DNA from: Pleomorphovibrio marinus
GTDB taxonomy: Bacteria; Bacteroidota; Bacteroidia; Cytophagales; Cyclobacteriaceae
Assembly (NCBI RefSeq): GCF_003347495.1
Contig: NZ_QCXY01000003.1
Location: 372,001-436,000, forward strand
DNA length: 64,000 nucleotides
Direction of reading: 5' to 3'
Part shown: piece by piece, positions 8,608-17,267 of the stretch
Position numbering within the stretch: the first letter of the stretch is position 1
Layout of the letters: each line of letters opens with the position of its first letter
The notes under the pieces: generated by a model
Told to the model about the DNA's origin: nothing
What the model saw: only the letters and a program-made list of their open reading frames with translations
Database searches by the model: none
Made by a program: the position numbers and the translations under genes

Positions 8608-8947
8608 ATGAAAAGGTGTATTTTTATACTATTCAGCACTGCTTATTTGAGTGGATGTACTTCACCATCTGAAAAATCTAATCTTATGAACAATAGCAAT
8701 CAACCGGAAAAGCCCGATGTTGCGGCTGACTCAACTCCAAAAGTAACTGGAATCGGAGGGATATTCTTCTTCTCAGATGACCCTTGTTGAAAGACTAAAA
8801 GAAAACGGAGTAACTGTTCTTGATAGTATCGAAACTTATGAATACGGGAAATTTGTCCATCTCCTGGACCCAGAAGGGAACAAAATTGAGTTTTGGGAGC
8901 CGGTAGATAGTGTCCTCACGGCTATGGGTGGCAAAACCAATAAATAA
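8608..8947 (+). pseudogene. Internally deleted VOC-family lipoprotein
   Basis: The reading frame from 8608 encodes a lipoprotein signal (lipobox YLSGC) and the first strand of a glyoxalase/VOC domain (GIGGIFFFSDDP), then stops. From 8777 another frame gives the second half of a VOC domain (LVERLKENGVTVLD, then HLLDPEGNKIEFWEP), ending at TAA 8947. A complete protein would need roughly 50 more residues in the middle, so an internal deletion with a frame change has destroyed the gene. The metal-ligand glutamate of the second half (IEFWEP) is still there. Another secreted VOC protein is intact at 25361. Confidence 0.7.
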
Positions 8948-9131
8948 ATGGGCACATTGACGAAGAAGTGAGGATGACGAGGACGGGTCGTAGAAAAAAC
9001 AATAAGGACTTTGAGGGATTGAGAATATTAAGGCCTTTTTCTAAATGACCTAAATAGCTCAATGTCCTTAATGGTGAAAAAAAACCACCTTCCTCAACGG
9101 CGGGCAAATTCCAGAATTGGGGGGGGGCTGG

Positions 9132-9560
9132 TCAAATCCCTAAGGTTATCAGATGTTTCACTTTATGGTAAGTCAATGATGCTTTAATACAGTCTTTCAA
9201 TTCCAATACCGGGATTTTTTGGTTTAGCTGAAACACAATCGCCCGGTTACCCTCAAATTGAAATGTATGCTCAAAGACGATTCTAAACGTCTCAACCAAA
9301 CGACTCGTGCACTGAAAGTACATGGAAACCTGATTTGGTTCCTTTTCCTTCCAATCCATTCGTAAGGTACTTCCGTGTTTGGTTACAAAACTGGGCTCAC
9401 CCCATTTCAATGTTTCTTCAAGTTGGTCTATGCCCTCAGTTTCTTCTGCTGCTTCTATCACCAATTCCCTCAAAAACTGCATTTTTTTCCGGACAGTAGG
9501 GGGATAATTGGCAAATAGTTCATTGACTTTGGTGTTGGATGTATATACTAACTTACCCAT
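9132..9560 (-). CDS. DUF1801 domain protein
   Basis: The 142-residue protein carries the DUF1801/YdhG pattern: LRELVIEAAEE, the ETLKWGEPSFV segment (residues about 48-58) and a C-terminal LKDCIKASLTYHKVKH. The fold is known structurally (YdhG-like, related to frataxin/TT1725), but the function is not. It stands alone, with no operon partner on its strand within 300 bases. Confidence 0.85.
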   Translation of the reverse strand: MGKLVYTSNTKVNELFANYPPTVRKKMQFLRELVIEAAEETEGIDQLEETLKWGEPSFVTKHGSTLRMDWKEKEPNQVSMYFQCTSRLVETFRIVFEHTFQFEGNRAIVFQLNQKIPVLELKDCIKASLTYHKVKHLITLGI

Positions 9561-9945
9561 TTTCTATTCCATCGGTCAAATAAAAAACAATGCATCGGTT
9601 TTGGTGTACATGAAAATGCTTTCTTTACCAAATATGGGAAAAGCTCGCTAGATTGATGTATTTAATGAGTACTTTTTCTTTAACCTATGATAAATTCCGG
9701 CTTTAGTGATAGCTGACTTACTGATACATCAATATAGAAATAGTGGTCAACAATTGTCGAGAGAAACGGATTGAGGGGTTTTCCTGTGACAAAGAAATTA
9801 TCTGAACTCATGTCATTCCTTGAAAATGTCTTGTTATCATGGTCTTCATCAAGATTGTTAGTAAAATGGGGTATGGCACCGATGAAGCCTATTCTATATC
9901 GTTAGCGTTATTACATCACCTATTTACCTGTCAACAGATTAATTT
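9561..9945. other. Intergenic stretch with no supported gene
   Basis: About 385 bases between two reverse-strand genes. A forward frame crosses from here into the next gene, but it is the antisense shadow of that lipoprotein. No terminator, repeat or RNA gene is apparent. Confidence 0.4.
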
Positions 9946-10269
9946 TTATTCGAGTTTTTTAATTTCGGTAATCTCACAGTCAATGTTCGGAGGGCAGAAC
10001 TCATTTAGGCCCACTTCTTTATACTTTACACTTACTCTATCACCTGAAACAAAAGGTAGTATATCATCTATATCCACAATCAATATACTTCCATTGCCAA
10101 GACGTATTTGTGCGGCGCAGTTCGCCAAACCACCACTAAGCCAAATATCCCCATTTTCTTGTTTAATAAAATCGTCGTCATCTTCCTTATTACAAGATAA
10201 GGCAACTACCAGTGCCAATGCGATTAAAACTATTTTTTTCACTTTAAAAACCGATATTTCCGATAACAT
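9946..10269 (-). CDS. Small lipoprotein of unknown function
   Basis: The 107-residue product has a hydrophobic segment ending in a lipobox (VVALSC, cysteine near residue 26), followed by acidic residues (NKEDDDDF), the Bacteroidota style of outer-membrane lipoprotein. The mature part is about 80 residues with two CxxxxC-like cysteines near the end (FCPPNIDCEIT) and a C-terminal charged helix. I do not recognise a domain. Its start lies one base after the stop of the DUF6157 gene, so the two genes are probably co-transcribed and translationally coupled. Confidence 0.7.
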   Translation of the reverse strand: MLSEISVFKVKKIVLIALALVVALSCNKEDDDDFIKQENGDIWLSGGLANCAAQIRLGNGSILIVDIDDILPFVSGDRVSVKYKEVGLNEFCPPNIDCEITEIKKLE

Positions 10270-10270
10270 G

Positions 10271-10681
10271 TCATTTGCTTGATTTCATTGCCTTTATTTT
10301 CCTAGTATTCTTATCCCCCAAAAAATGCTGGTATTCAGTTGTTTCCATTCCATAAATGGCGACTTTGCCTTCACTGTTGCTATGAACGCCAAAACCGTAT
10401 GTCTTTGTTAAAGGCGAAGCACGGAAGCAAGGTTGTCCTTTGGAGAAAAATTGCTCTCTGGCTTGTTTGTGTTCTGCCTCGGTCAGGTCATTTCTTTCGG
10501 CGAATACCTGGAAAAAAATGTCGTCTGAAGTGTAGGTATAGGGGTTACTAACCATCAACTCGTATTGCATTTCAGCAACTGTTTTTTTGCCTTTTGAGGG
10601 TGGTTGGGTCCCACAGCTCGCCTTTGTGTCTTCCGCGACTTCGATAAACGTATCAAAATAGTTGGTTGAATGTAGTTTCAT
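10271..10681 (-). CDS. DUF6157 family protein
   Basis: The 136 residues match the DUF6157 pattern: MKLHSTNYFDTFIEVAEDT at the start, NPYTYTSDDIFFQVFAERN in the middle, then FFSKGQPCFRASPLTKTYGFG and GKVAIYGMETTEY. Length and motif order are standard for the family. The function is unknown. It is the first gene of a two-gene unit with the small lipoprotein that follows after one base. Confidence 0.85.
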   Translation of the reverse strand: MKLHSTNYFDTFIEVAEDTKASCGTQPPSKGKKTVAEMQYELMVSNPYTYTSDDIFFQVFAERNDLTEAEHKQAREQFFSKGQPCFRASPLTKTYGFGVHSNSEGKVAIYGMETTEYQHFLGDKNTRKIKAMKSSK

Positions 10682-10849
10682 TATATAAGATTATGGATTA
10701 GAGATAGATTTTCAAGTATAGTCGAGGTCAATTTGGATTTAGCCTCAGACACTTTTACGGATGCCTGATCCGGTATTAAGAAAATCTGCCTTTACTGTTT
10801 CGTACATATGGTGCTGTCAAACACCATACAGTTGCAATAAAGAGAAGGA

Positions 10850-11434
10850 CTACTTTTCGTTTAACAGTGTCTCGACAAACTCCCTTCCTAATGGTGAAAG
10901 TTCGTAACCTACATCATGGCTTATGGTCAATCCTAAATTTTTCAGCTTTCGGATGCTGGGTTTCAGCCATTCTTTTTCAAAACCTGTTAGCCTGGCTATA
11001 CCAATGGCGTGCACGTGGGGATTGTCATTAATCGCATGTAAAATTTTTCCTGTCCAATTTCCCCTTCTACTGTACTTGTCCAAACGTGCCAACTTTTCCT
11101 TTAACTCTACCAACTTTTCGTCGGTTAGGGTTTGCTCTCTCAACTCAATGCGGGGATCTGCCGAATGATAACGGACTTGTATCTTAAATATAATTCCCAC
11201 ATGGTTTGGGCCTAAGGATTTCAACAGTGGCTCCTTGCTTTCAAAACCAGCTTTCATGGCATCATCACGCGATAGTTCTTTTTCCTCTATGGTTGTTATG
11301 TCCACAATTTCAACCAAACCTAATGATGTTTTCAACAAAGTTCCTTTTTTAATGGATGCTTTCTTCCATTTCCGAAAAGCCAGACTGATACTTCCCGATT
11401 TAATTCCTTGAAGATGTGCTTTCTTAAACAACAT
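10850..11434 (-). CDS. ASCH-domain protein with a C-terminal winged-helix-like region
   Basis: I start at the ATG at 11434 (194 residues), preceded by AAGGACT; the frame is open to 11485. The N-terminal 90 residues look like an ASCH (PUA-like) domain: MLFKKAHLQGIKSGSISLAFRKW followed by LLKTSLGLVEIVDI. ASCH domains are thought to bind RNA or modified bases. The rest (HAIGIARLTGFEKEWLKPSIRKL and LSPLGREFVETL) looks like a DNA-binding winged helix. It follows an SRPBCC gene and a possible 36-codon frame on the same strand, and may be in their operon. Confidence 0.7.
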   Translation of the reverse strand: MLFKKAHLQGIKSGSISLAFRKWKKASIKKGTLLKTSLGLVEIVDITTIEEKELSRDDAMKAGFESKEPLLKSLGPNHVGIIFKIQVRYHSADPRIELREQTLTDEKLVELKEKLARLDKYSRRGNWTGKILHAINDNPHVHAIGIARLTGFEKEWLKPSIRKLKNLGLTISHDVGYELSPLGREFVETLLNEK

Positions 11435-11445
11435 AGTCCTTATTA

Positions 11446-11556
11446 TTACTTTACGATGTTCAGTTGGGTCGTCATTTTTGCACAATCTTCGCGTAGTTTC
11501 CTGTCGGAACTTTCTTGCAGTGCCAATCTTAGTTCTCCTATCAGTTTTTTATTCAT
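11446..11556 (-). CDS. Possible 36-residue small protein
   Basis: A short ATG-started frame lies between the SRPBCC gene and the ASCH gene, on the same strand as both. It is charged and helical in character (IGELRLALQESSDRKLRED). It could be a real small gene or the remnant of a longer one; there is no domain to recognise. Confidence 0.3.
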   Translation of the reverse strand: MNKKLIGELRLALQESSDRKLREDCAKMTTQLNIVK

Positions 11557-11609
11557 TCGGCGGAATGTTAGGGATGGTTTCTTAGTCTATCCATGCTTCA
11601 GTAGGAGTA

Positions 11610-12053
11610 TTAACTATTATTCGCCGCCAAATAATCCTTTAAACGCTGTTTTATAAACCATTTCCACCCCTCTTCACAACTTTCTCTGCGGAATTCTGGA
11701 ATGTCCTGAGGAAAGCTTTCTGTAATTTGATGCGTTAACGTTAATTTAGAGCAATCATCCCCACCTGATAACTCGAAAGTAACAAAGGAATTTCCGGCAT
11801 ATCCTTCATATTTCCAATTGTAGGTAATTCTTTTGCCGGGTTCTACCTCAGTTATTCGCCAAAGGTGTGGAAATACTCTGCTCTCGTTTTCCACAATAAA
11901 CCTTGTCTCAAATCCTACATTCGGTTCAAATGCTTCGATGTTTTCAAAAAACCATAGTCTCATTTGTTTCAACTCTGTAAGGGCTTTCCATAGTCGGTCT
12001 ATTGAAACTTCAAACGTTTGTTCTATGACTACAGGCTTATCTTTATCCTTCAT
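11610..12053 (-). CDS. SRPBCC (AHSA1/START-like) domain protein
   Basis: The 147-residue protein is a single SRPBCC domain: VIEQTFEVSIDRLWKALTE at the N-terminus, MRLWFFENIEAFEP, the central ITEVEPGKRITYNWKYEGY and a C-terminal helix (EEGWKWFIKQRLKDYL). The AHSA1-like branch has a deep hydrophobic ligand cavity; physiological ligands are generally unknown. It is the first gene of a likely unit that continues with the ASCH-domain gene. Confidence 0.88.
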   Translation of the reverse strand: MKDKDKPVVIEQTFEVSIDRLWKALTELKQMRLWFFENIEAFEPNVGFETRFIVENESRVFPHLWRITEVEPGKRITYNWKYEGYAGNSFVTFELSGGDDCSKLTLTHQITESFPQDIPEFRRESCEEGWKWFIKQRLKDYLAANNS

Positions 12054-12306
12054 TCTAACAACCTCAATATGCGTATGTAGCTGTCATCCAAAATTTGGAC
12101 AAAAGTACCGAGTCCTCTTCTGTTCAACCCCCCACCACTATAGCCAGATCTGTTTTCAACATTGAAAGTTGGTCAAGATACGATTCTCAATTTTCCCATG
12201 TTGATTGCTTTTTATATTCTATCGTTGTCTATGTCATCTCATTTCGAATTACATAACATTGGATTGTCCGGATATGCCGTCGTGCCGCCCAGAAATCAAT
12301 GACATG

Positions 12307-14202
12307 TTACTGCCTCTCCGCCTGCCTGCTTACTGGCGGAATACTGCCTGAATGGACGTCGTAGAGTCTTTTGTGGGTCTCCTTGGCGGCCTCCACCAGA
12401 TCGGAATAAGGAAGGTCGGTCACATCCAGGAATCCTATTAGCCCGTTTTCCCCATCCCCACGGCCGGTGGCTGGCTGATCTATCCACTGGAACCAGTGTG
12501 TGCCGATCAGCGCAGGATGAGCAGCGGCATTTTCCACATAATAGCGGTAACCGACTCCACGCTCTTCCAAGCTGCTGACTTGGGCTAGCCACGGTGAAAG
12601 TCCCCGGGCTGCCGTACCAAAATGATACTCTCCTATAATTACCGGGAGCCCGGTTAAGTCATATGCATGCTTTACCTTCTCGTTGGCATCATAGCCATAG
12701 ACATTGATGCTGAACACATCAAACCCCTTGGATGCCTTGGCAATTTCCTCAGGTACCATACCGCCGTAACGGATTCCCAGGTTAAGATGATTGGGGTCAT
12801 GCCTTTTTATGGCCGAATTTACAATATCCAGAAATTTCGTATAGGTCTCGTAGATAAAGGCTTTACGGCGTTCAGGAGTATCGCCCTCTGCAAGGTATTG
12901 TTCAAGCGCAGTCTTCATCGGAATATCCTCACCCTCTAGGATAACTCTGGCAAGTTCCTGTTCCCTGTTAGGCCATGGCTGCTCATTGCCAATAAAATAA
13001 CCAAGCAGATAAGGATCATCCTTCAGTGGGGCACATTGTCTTGCCGCGGCAGAATCGACCTTGGCCTCATAATCGGCGACATATACATCTGGTAAACCCA
13101 TAGTATTGGGACCTATCCCCCATCCGCTTATGTTCTCTACATAAGGCATCCTGCTGCTGCGGGCCAGTGCGGCGTCCGACCAGTTGGCTATGGTGTTCAG
13201 TCCCCAGCTTTCCATTCGGAGCATAGTGTGATCAATCCATTTTTCGAACCAGTCAGCACCAAAACGCCGGTGCAGGTTCCAAGTATAAAACGAAGGGTTG
13301 TCTTGGGTAGAAGTGGCACCTGTGCCGGCCTTCCATGCCGTGGCCATTATTTCACCTGATGGCAATTCCTTATAGATATATTCACGACCCTCCACGCGTG
13401 CCAAATCACACCTATTTCTCATGCAGGTAACCCCGGCTGAGAAGAAAAGGTAGCCTTCCGGATCCACAAACCACCATGTGTCGTCAATCTTCTCTACCCT
13501 GAAAAATCCGGTCGCAGTTGTCTTTGCGTCCAGAAACCCCCCATATGTTGAAACATTGAACTCATTGTTTACCAATGATGCTTCTTCTTCTCTCCAGGCA
13601 GAAGTCAGTTCTTCCAGGGTCCGTGCCTTGCCCGGCCAGTCGGCAGGGATCCACTGCCCAAATTCATCAACCAGAGGCTCCTGAGTGAATATAGTGTCTT
13701 CGGCAGCCATGGTAAGCCTTACATTGCTAATTTCCATAGTCTGGGTACCAATGGGTTGCCGCATCATCACTCCAATGGAATCTACCTGTGTAATAGTACC
13801 CACCTCACCAGAGAAATGTATCCAGTAGCCCGGCCGGGGAACCTTACCAATCGAGGCCATGTCAAGCCCCTTTGTATTCCTTTCCTGAAAATGAATAAGG
13901 GGTATGGATGCACGCATCCTGGCACCCTGCACAGGCCATATCTCTAGTCGGCGCATCCCATTGGCATCGAATAGCTGGAGATCGAACTTCTGGGTAGTCG
14001 AGGTCTCCATATCGAAGGTGAGGTATCCGTGAGAGGACCAGTCGGATGGAAGTTCGGGGTTCAGGTCACTCAACGCCCATTTATGTTGAGAATCCACTCC
14101 TTCAAATGTCACATTTATAGTTTCATCCAAAGCAGTACCAGCCGATAGGATTAAAAATAGTACAATGATCAGAGACGCAAACGTGATACCATAAAATTTC
14201 AT
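12307..14202 (-). CDS. Secreted GH50-like (beta-agarase type) glycoside hydrolase
   Basis: The 631-residue protein starts with a hydrophobic export signal (residues 1-24). Residues 27-165 form a beta-rich carbohydrate-binding-like region, and the catalytic TIM barrel covers about 230-615. In clan GH-A fashion the acid/base candidate is E407 (FIGNEQPW) and the nucleophile candidate is E525 (VIIGEYHFG). The segments FGADWFEKWIDHTMLRMESWGLNT and KTTATGFFRVEKIDDTWW resemble GH50 beta-agarases. Substrate is inferred: an agarose-like galactan or another beta-linked polymer. No susC/susD pair, sulfatase or second glycosidase is nearby, so it is not in a visible utilisation locus. The last residues (IPPVSRQAERQ) look unconserved. 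Confidence 0.72.
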   Translation of the reverse strand: MKFYGITFASLIIVLFLILSAGTALDETINVTFEGVDSQHKWALSDLNPELPSDWSSHGYLTFDMETSTTQKFDLQLFDANGMRRLEIWPVQGARMRASIPLIHFQERNTKGLDMASIGKVPRPGYWIHFSGEVGTITQVDSIGVMMRQPIGTQTMEISNVRLTMAAEDTIFTQEPLVDEFGQWIPADWPGKARTLEELTSAWREEEASLVNNEFNVSTYGGFLDAKTTATGFFRVEKIDDTWWFVDPEGYLFFSAGVTCMRNRCDLARVEGREYIYKELPSGEIMATAWKAGTGATSTQDNPSFYTWNLHRRFGADWFEKWIDHTMLRMESWGLNTIANWSDAALARSSRMPYVENISGWGIGPNTMGLPDVYVADYEAKVDSAAARQCAPLKDDPYLLGYFIGNEQPWPNREQELARVILEGEDIPMKTALEQYLAEGDTPERRKAFIYETYTKFLDIVNSAIKRHDPNHLNLGIRYGGMVPEEIAKASKGFDVFSINVYGYDANEKVKHAYDLTGLPVIIGEYHFGTAARGLSPWLAQVSSLEERGVGYRYYVENAAAHPALIGTHWFQWIDQPATGRGDGENGLIGFLDVTDLPYSDLVEAAKETHKRLYDVHSGSIPPVSRQAERQ

Positions 14203-15130
14203 GACATGGTTATTTTGGTGAACTTAACTACAATAATATAAAATTAATCCATACAAAAATGCAGATCAGGAAGCAGATGCTGTAGTTGAAAGAACTTTCA
14301 TATTCTTATTTACTGAGATGGAAACACCTACACCAGAACATTTTGGTGTTGCTCAAGATCTTCCCACCAACACATAGGGGTAAATAATAAAGCATCAATA
14401 AATTTAAAGTGCAATAGGTGAGATTTTGAACTCAACCAGCGTGTTAAAAAGCTGAAAGATTAGGTCGTACAGTTCTTTTAGGTGGAAGCTTTATCCGACT
14501 TAAATTTTGTCTAGGCTGTTGAATAGAAATTTAGGCATCAATATCAATAATAAAAGGGTCTAAAGGCTACTCCATCCTTTCTGTTAAATTCAATGGCCGA
14601 TGCAGGGATTTTTACTAGGTTCATGGCGTGAAGAATCCCATAAGGAAATTTATGGCGGGTTTTGACATTCCCATTGAATCTGTTGATCTTATCTCTAAGA
14701 AATCTATTTTATTTCGACTTTCTCAAGTTAATAATTATAATGCTCCGTTTATCTTTTATTAGGGTTGCTATTTTAGTGATAATGCGCGCAAATTTAGTAG
14801 GAAAGTCTCACTCCTGCCCTTTCCTGCCGGCCGGAATGTGTGAATTTCTCCCTTCCTTTAGCCATTTTAAGTTTTAGGTAAGTAGTTTTCTTATTGAAGT
14901 CAGATGTCCAAACAAAACAACCGGGACTACAAACGTAGGCAACCAACTAAACGGAAAACACAAAATTGCAATGTTAGGTTGGTCAAATGCAAATTTTTGG
15001 GGGAAGGGAAGTCATGAGCAAGATGAATACATCTTCAAGTGTCAAAACCGCCTGAAAAACCAACCAAATTGTCAGTCCGATTGCAACCTGGGATGAACTT
15101 TGACGGGTTTTTTTTGATGTTGAGTATTTT
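14203..15130. other. Gene-poor stretch downstream of repeats
   Basis: About 930 bases with no frame I can support; the forward frame at 14662-14877 has no recognisable motif or start signal. I see no RNA gene. It adjoins the repeat cluster that begins at 15131 and may be decayed sequence. Confidence 0.4.
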
Positions 15131-15462
15131 TGAAATCGAGCCTGTCCTGACGGCAGTCAGGGCATGACGCAAGCGACTCACGTAGGGATGATTATCATGG
15201 CGAGATTCCCCCGAAGCGAGTCCGGGGCAGGCTATGTGGCCTTTGAAAAGAAAATATAAACACATGAAATGCCCATGAGAAAGAATTCTCACACAGGGGA
15301 ATGATTAACCTGGGCATTCCATCTGACCACTGAAAAACAATTATAAACAGATGAAATCGAGCATGACGAGCACGTCACACACTGGGATGATTATCGTTGC
15401 GAGATTCCCCCGAAGCGAGTCCGGGGCAGGCTATATGACCGCTGAAAAGAAATTATAAACAT
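15131..15462 (+). repeat. Three head-to-tail units of the dispersed modular repeat
   Basis: Units are 15131-15263, 15264-15350 and 15351-15462. Each begins (A)TGAAAT and ends in ATAAACAnATGAAA, so neighbouring units share the junction. The middle unit is a strongly diverged form (ATGAAATGCCCATGAG...), while the outer two keep the CACACTGGGATGATTATC-like core and the CCCCGAAGCGAGTCCGGGG hairpin. A 35-codon frame starts at the ATG just after the last unit (15463), but I cannot support it as a gene. Confidence 0.85.
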
Positions 15463-15639
15463 ATGAAAAAAATAAAAGTGGCCATTACTGTTAGCCCAAA
15501 AGCGACTGAAATGTATATGGGCAAATTGTGTATCATCCAATTTAATGATTTGATTGCTAGGCCCCACTAAGATAGTAAAATAAAATCCGCCATGGAAAAC
15601 CGATAGTTATCTCCTTATGATCAGCTTTTAGCCTGCTTC

Positions 15640-15829
15640 TTTTCAGCGGTCACACCTGACTGCCATCTAGGCAGGTAGCCTGCCCCTGCCTGCCCCGAAC
15701 TCGATTCGGGGAACTCGTTTCGGGAGCCTGTCCCGAATTTATTTCGGGAGAATCTCGCAATCTTAATCGTCCCCCCGTGTGAGGTTCTCCTCATGCCTGA
15801 CTGCCGTCCAGGCAGGCTCGATTTTATCT
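15640..15829 (-). repeat. Dispersed modular repeat, inverted copy
   Basis: On the reverse strand this copy reads AAATCGAGCCTGCCTGGACGG through to GACCGCTGAAAAGAAGC. It carries extra CCCGAA/TTCGGG palindromic modules in the middle, which makes it about 50 bases longer than the simplest units. It lies opposite to the tandem cluster at 15131-15462. Confidence 0.8.
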
Positions 15830-15960
15830 GTAGAGGCACCATTCATTTTTGAAAGGATTCCCTTTTTCTTGTCTTTGGCGCCCTTCTTTTCCTTTTGATC
15901 AGGATTTTCATTAGTCTCATTCCTCTTTGAACTCATATTCTTCTTCATCATTTTTTTCAT
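15763..15960 (-). CDS. Possible lysine-rich small protein running into a repeat
   Basis: The frame encodes 65 residues. The first 45 are very rich in lysine, asparagine and glutamate (KKNMSSKRNETNEN, EKKGAKDKKKGILSKM). The last 19 are translated from the dispersed repeat, so the original end of the protein has been lost or fused. No domain is recognised; composition bias means it could be spurious. Confidence 0.3.
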   Translation of the reverse strand: MKKMMKKNMSSKRNETNENPDQKEKKGAKDKKKGILSKMNGASTDKIEPAWTAVRHEENLTRGDD

Positions 15961-16204
15961 GACACAGGTCTTTAATTTAAGTATATATAATACAAATTTA
16001 TTGATATGAAAATTATTTAAATTATACTATTTTTATTAAATTTACAAATTAAACAGGTTTTACAAAATAAATAATTTTGACCCTCCACAGAGGTTGACTC
16101 CCTGTAATCTCAAGCAGGACAAATAAATTGGACAACTTTTAATTGCCTAAGTCGCCCTTAAGAAGTTTTTGATAAATTCAGGTAAGTAAATCCTATTTTT
16201 CCCC

Positions 16205-16940
16205 ATGGCCAAACTGGTAAGATCTTCCTATTATTATCCTTTTCAGGACACCATCGATGAGCGTGAACCGACCGCCCTGGAGGAAGAGTTCACAATGATG
16301 GGCAACATGATTATCCTATGAAAGCGGCTTCGGGCAGGTGGGTGAATTCAGGAGCCAGGTTCCGGTATGCCTTATTCACTTTAGATGACCTTAAGGCAGG
16401 GGGCCATATGTATATGTACAAAAGCCAATCAGCTTGGAAGTAAAGGAGGGTGAGGCCATGGTGGCCTCCGCACGCAAATACTAAAATATAGTGCAGGTAG
16501 GAACCCAACACTAAAGTACTCCACATTGGATTGAGGTTAAAGAGAAATTTGTGGGTTCGGGATTGTTGGGAAAAATCTCCCATGCGGTATGACTTTATCC
16601 CCCAGGGGGAAGGAGAACCGATACATAGAGAGGTCTAATAGGAAAAGGTAAAGTATCCGGAAGACCTTACAGAGGACAGCCTTGAGCTGAATGCGGCTCC
16701 TGCAATCCTACGTCACATATTGGACTTTATCCTAGCCGTATGGAAGAGGGAAGATCCGTACCAGTGGAGGGGAAAATTTTCAAAGCAAGTTTCATTTTGG
16801 AGAATATTTCCATGGCAATGGAACTACCAATGGTGTAAGATCCCAAAAAGAGAGTCGTCGTCGAGGACTTTGAGGCCACTAAAATACTAAAACCCCCATA
16901 CCCTGAGCCCTGGAAACTCCGGGAACCAGACAATGTGTAA
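16205..16940 (+). pseudogene. Decayed protein-coding tract of unknown origin
   Basis: Pieces of coding-like sequence appear in changing frames. A frame from ATG 16205 gives about 38 residues and stops at 16320; a second frame then continues (GRWVNSGARFRYALFTLDD) to TAA 16443. Further on, 16740-16940 encodes GRSVPVEGKIFKASFILEN and, after one in-frame stop at 16836, DPKKRVVVEDFEATKILKPP. I could not assign a family. Frameshifts and stops suggest one or two genes in decay, but chance frames cannot be excluded. Confidence 0.35.
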
Positions 16941-17207
16941 AGGGGAAATTGGCCTTTTGGTAGTATCAATCGAACACTGATCGATATAGCTCTTACCATT
17001 AGTTAAGGCTGAAGGGGTATTGGGATTGTGAAAAACCATGAAGCTAACCGAAATTAGACTTAAACTCACTTCCTGATATCGAAATTTACAGTAGGAAAGG
17101 ACATGTGGATAACCAATAAAGAGGCTATCAATCCAAAAGAAAGTAAGGCTGAAATGCCCAAAAGGGAAAAAGGCAACTGCATGCGATTAGATTTTGCGTA
17201 ATTACCA

Positions 17208-17242
17208 AAAAAGCCCGATTGCTGTCGCTCTCGGGCTTTTTC
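17208..17242 (-). terminator. Rho-independent terminator of the aconitase gene
   Basis: A hairpin with arms AAAAAGCCCGA and TCGGGCTTTTT around a short loop, about 25 bases after the aconitase stop on the reverse strand. It lies inside a 62-codon frame (17066-17254), which I therefore reject as a gene. Confidence 0.88.
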
Positions 17243-17267
17243 ATACTTATCCAAATTTTTACTTTAC

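Noticed and set aside
14662-14877. Forward frame of 71 codons with a hydrophobic middle
   Set aside because: Low-complexity, no start signal, no motif and no conserved context.
15131-15462. Tandem repeat cluster considered as a CRISPR array
   Set aside because: The units are long and share contiguous sequence throughout; there are no unique spacers between identical short repeats.
17066-17254. 62-codon reverse frame after aconitase with a hydrophobic stretch
   Set aside because: It contains the aconitase terminator hairpin and has no recognisable motif.
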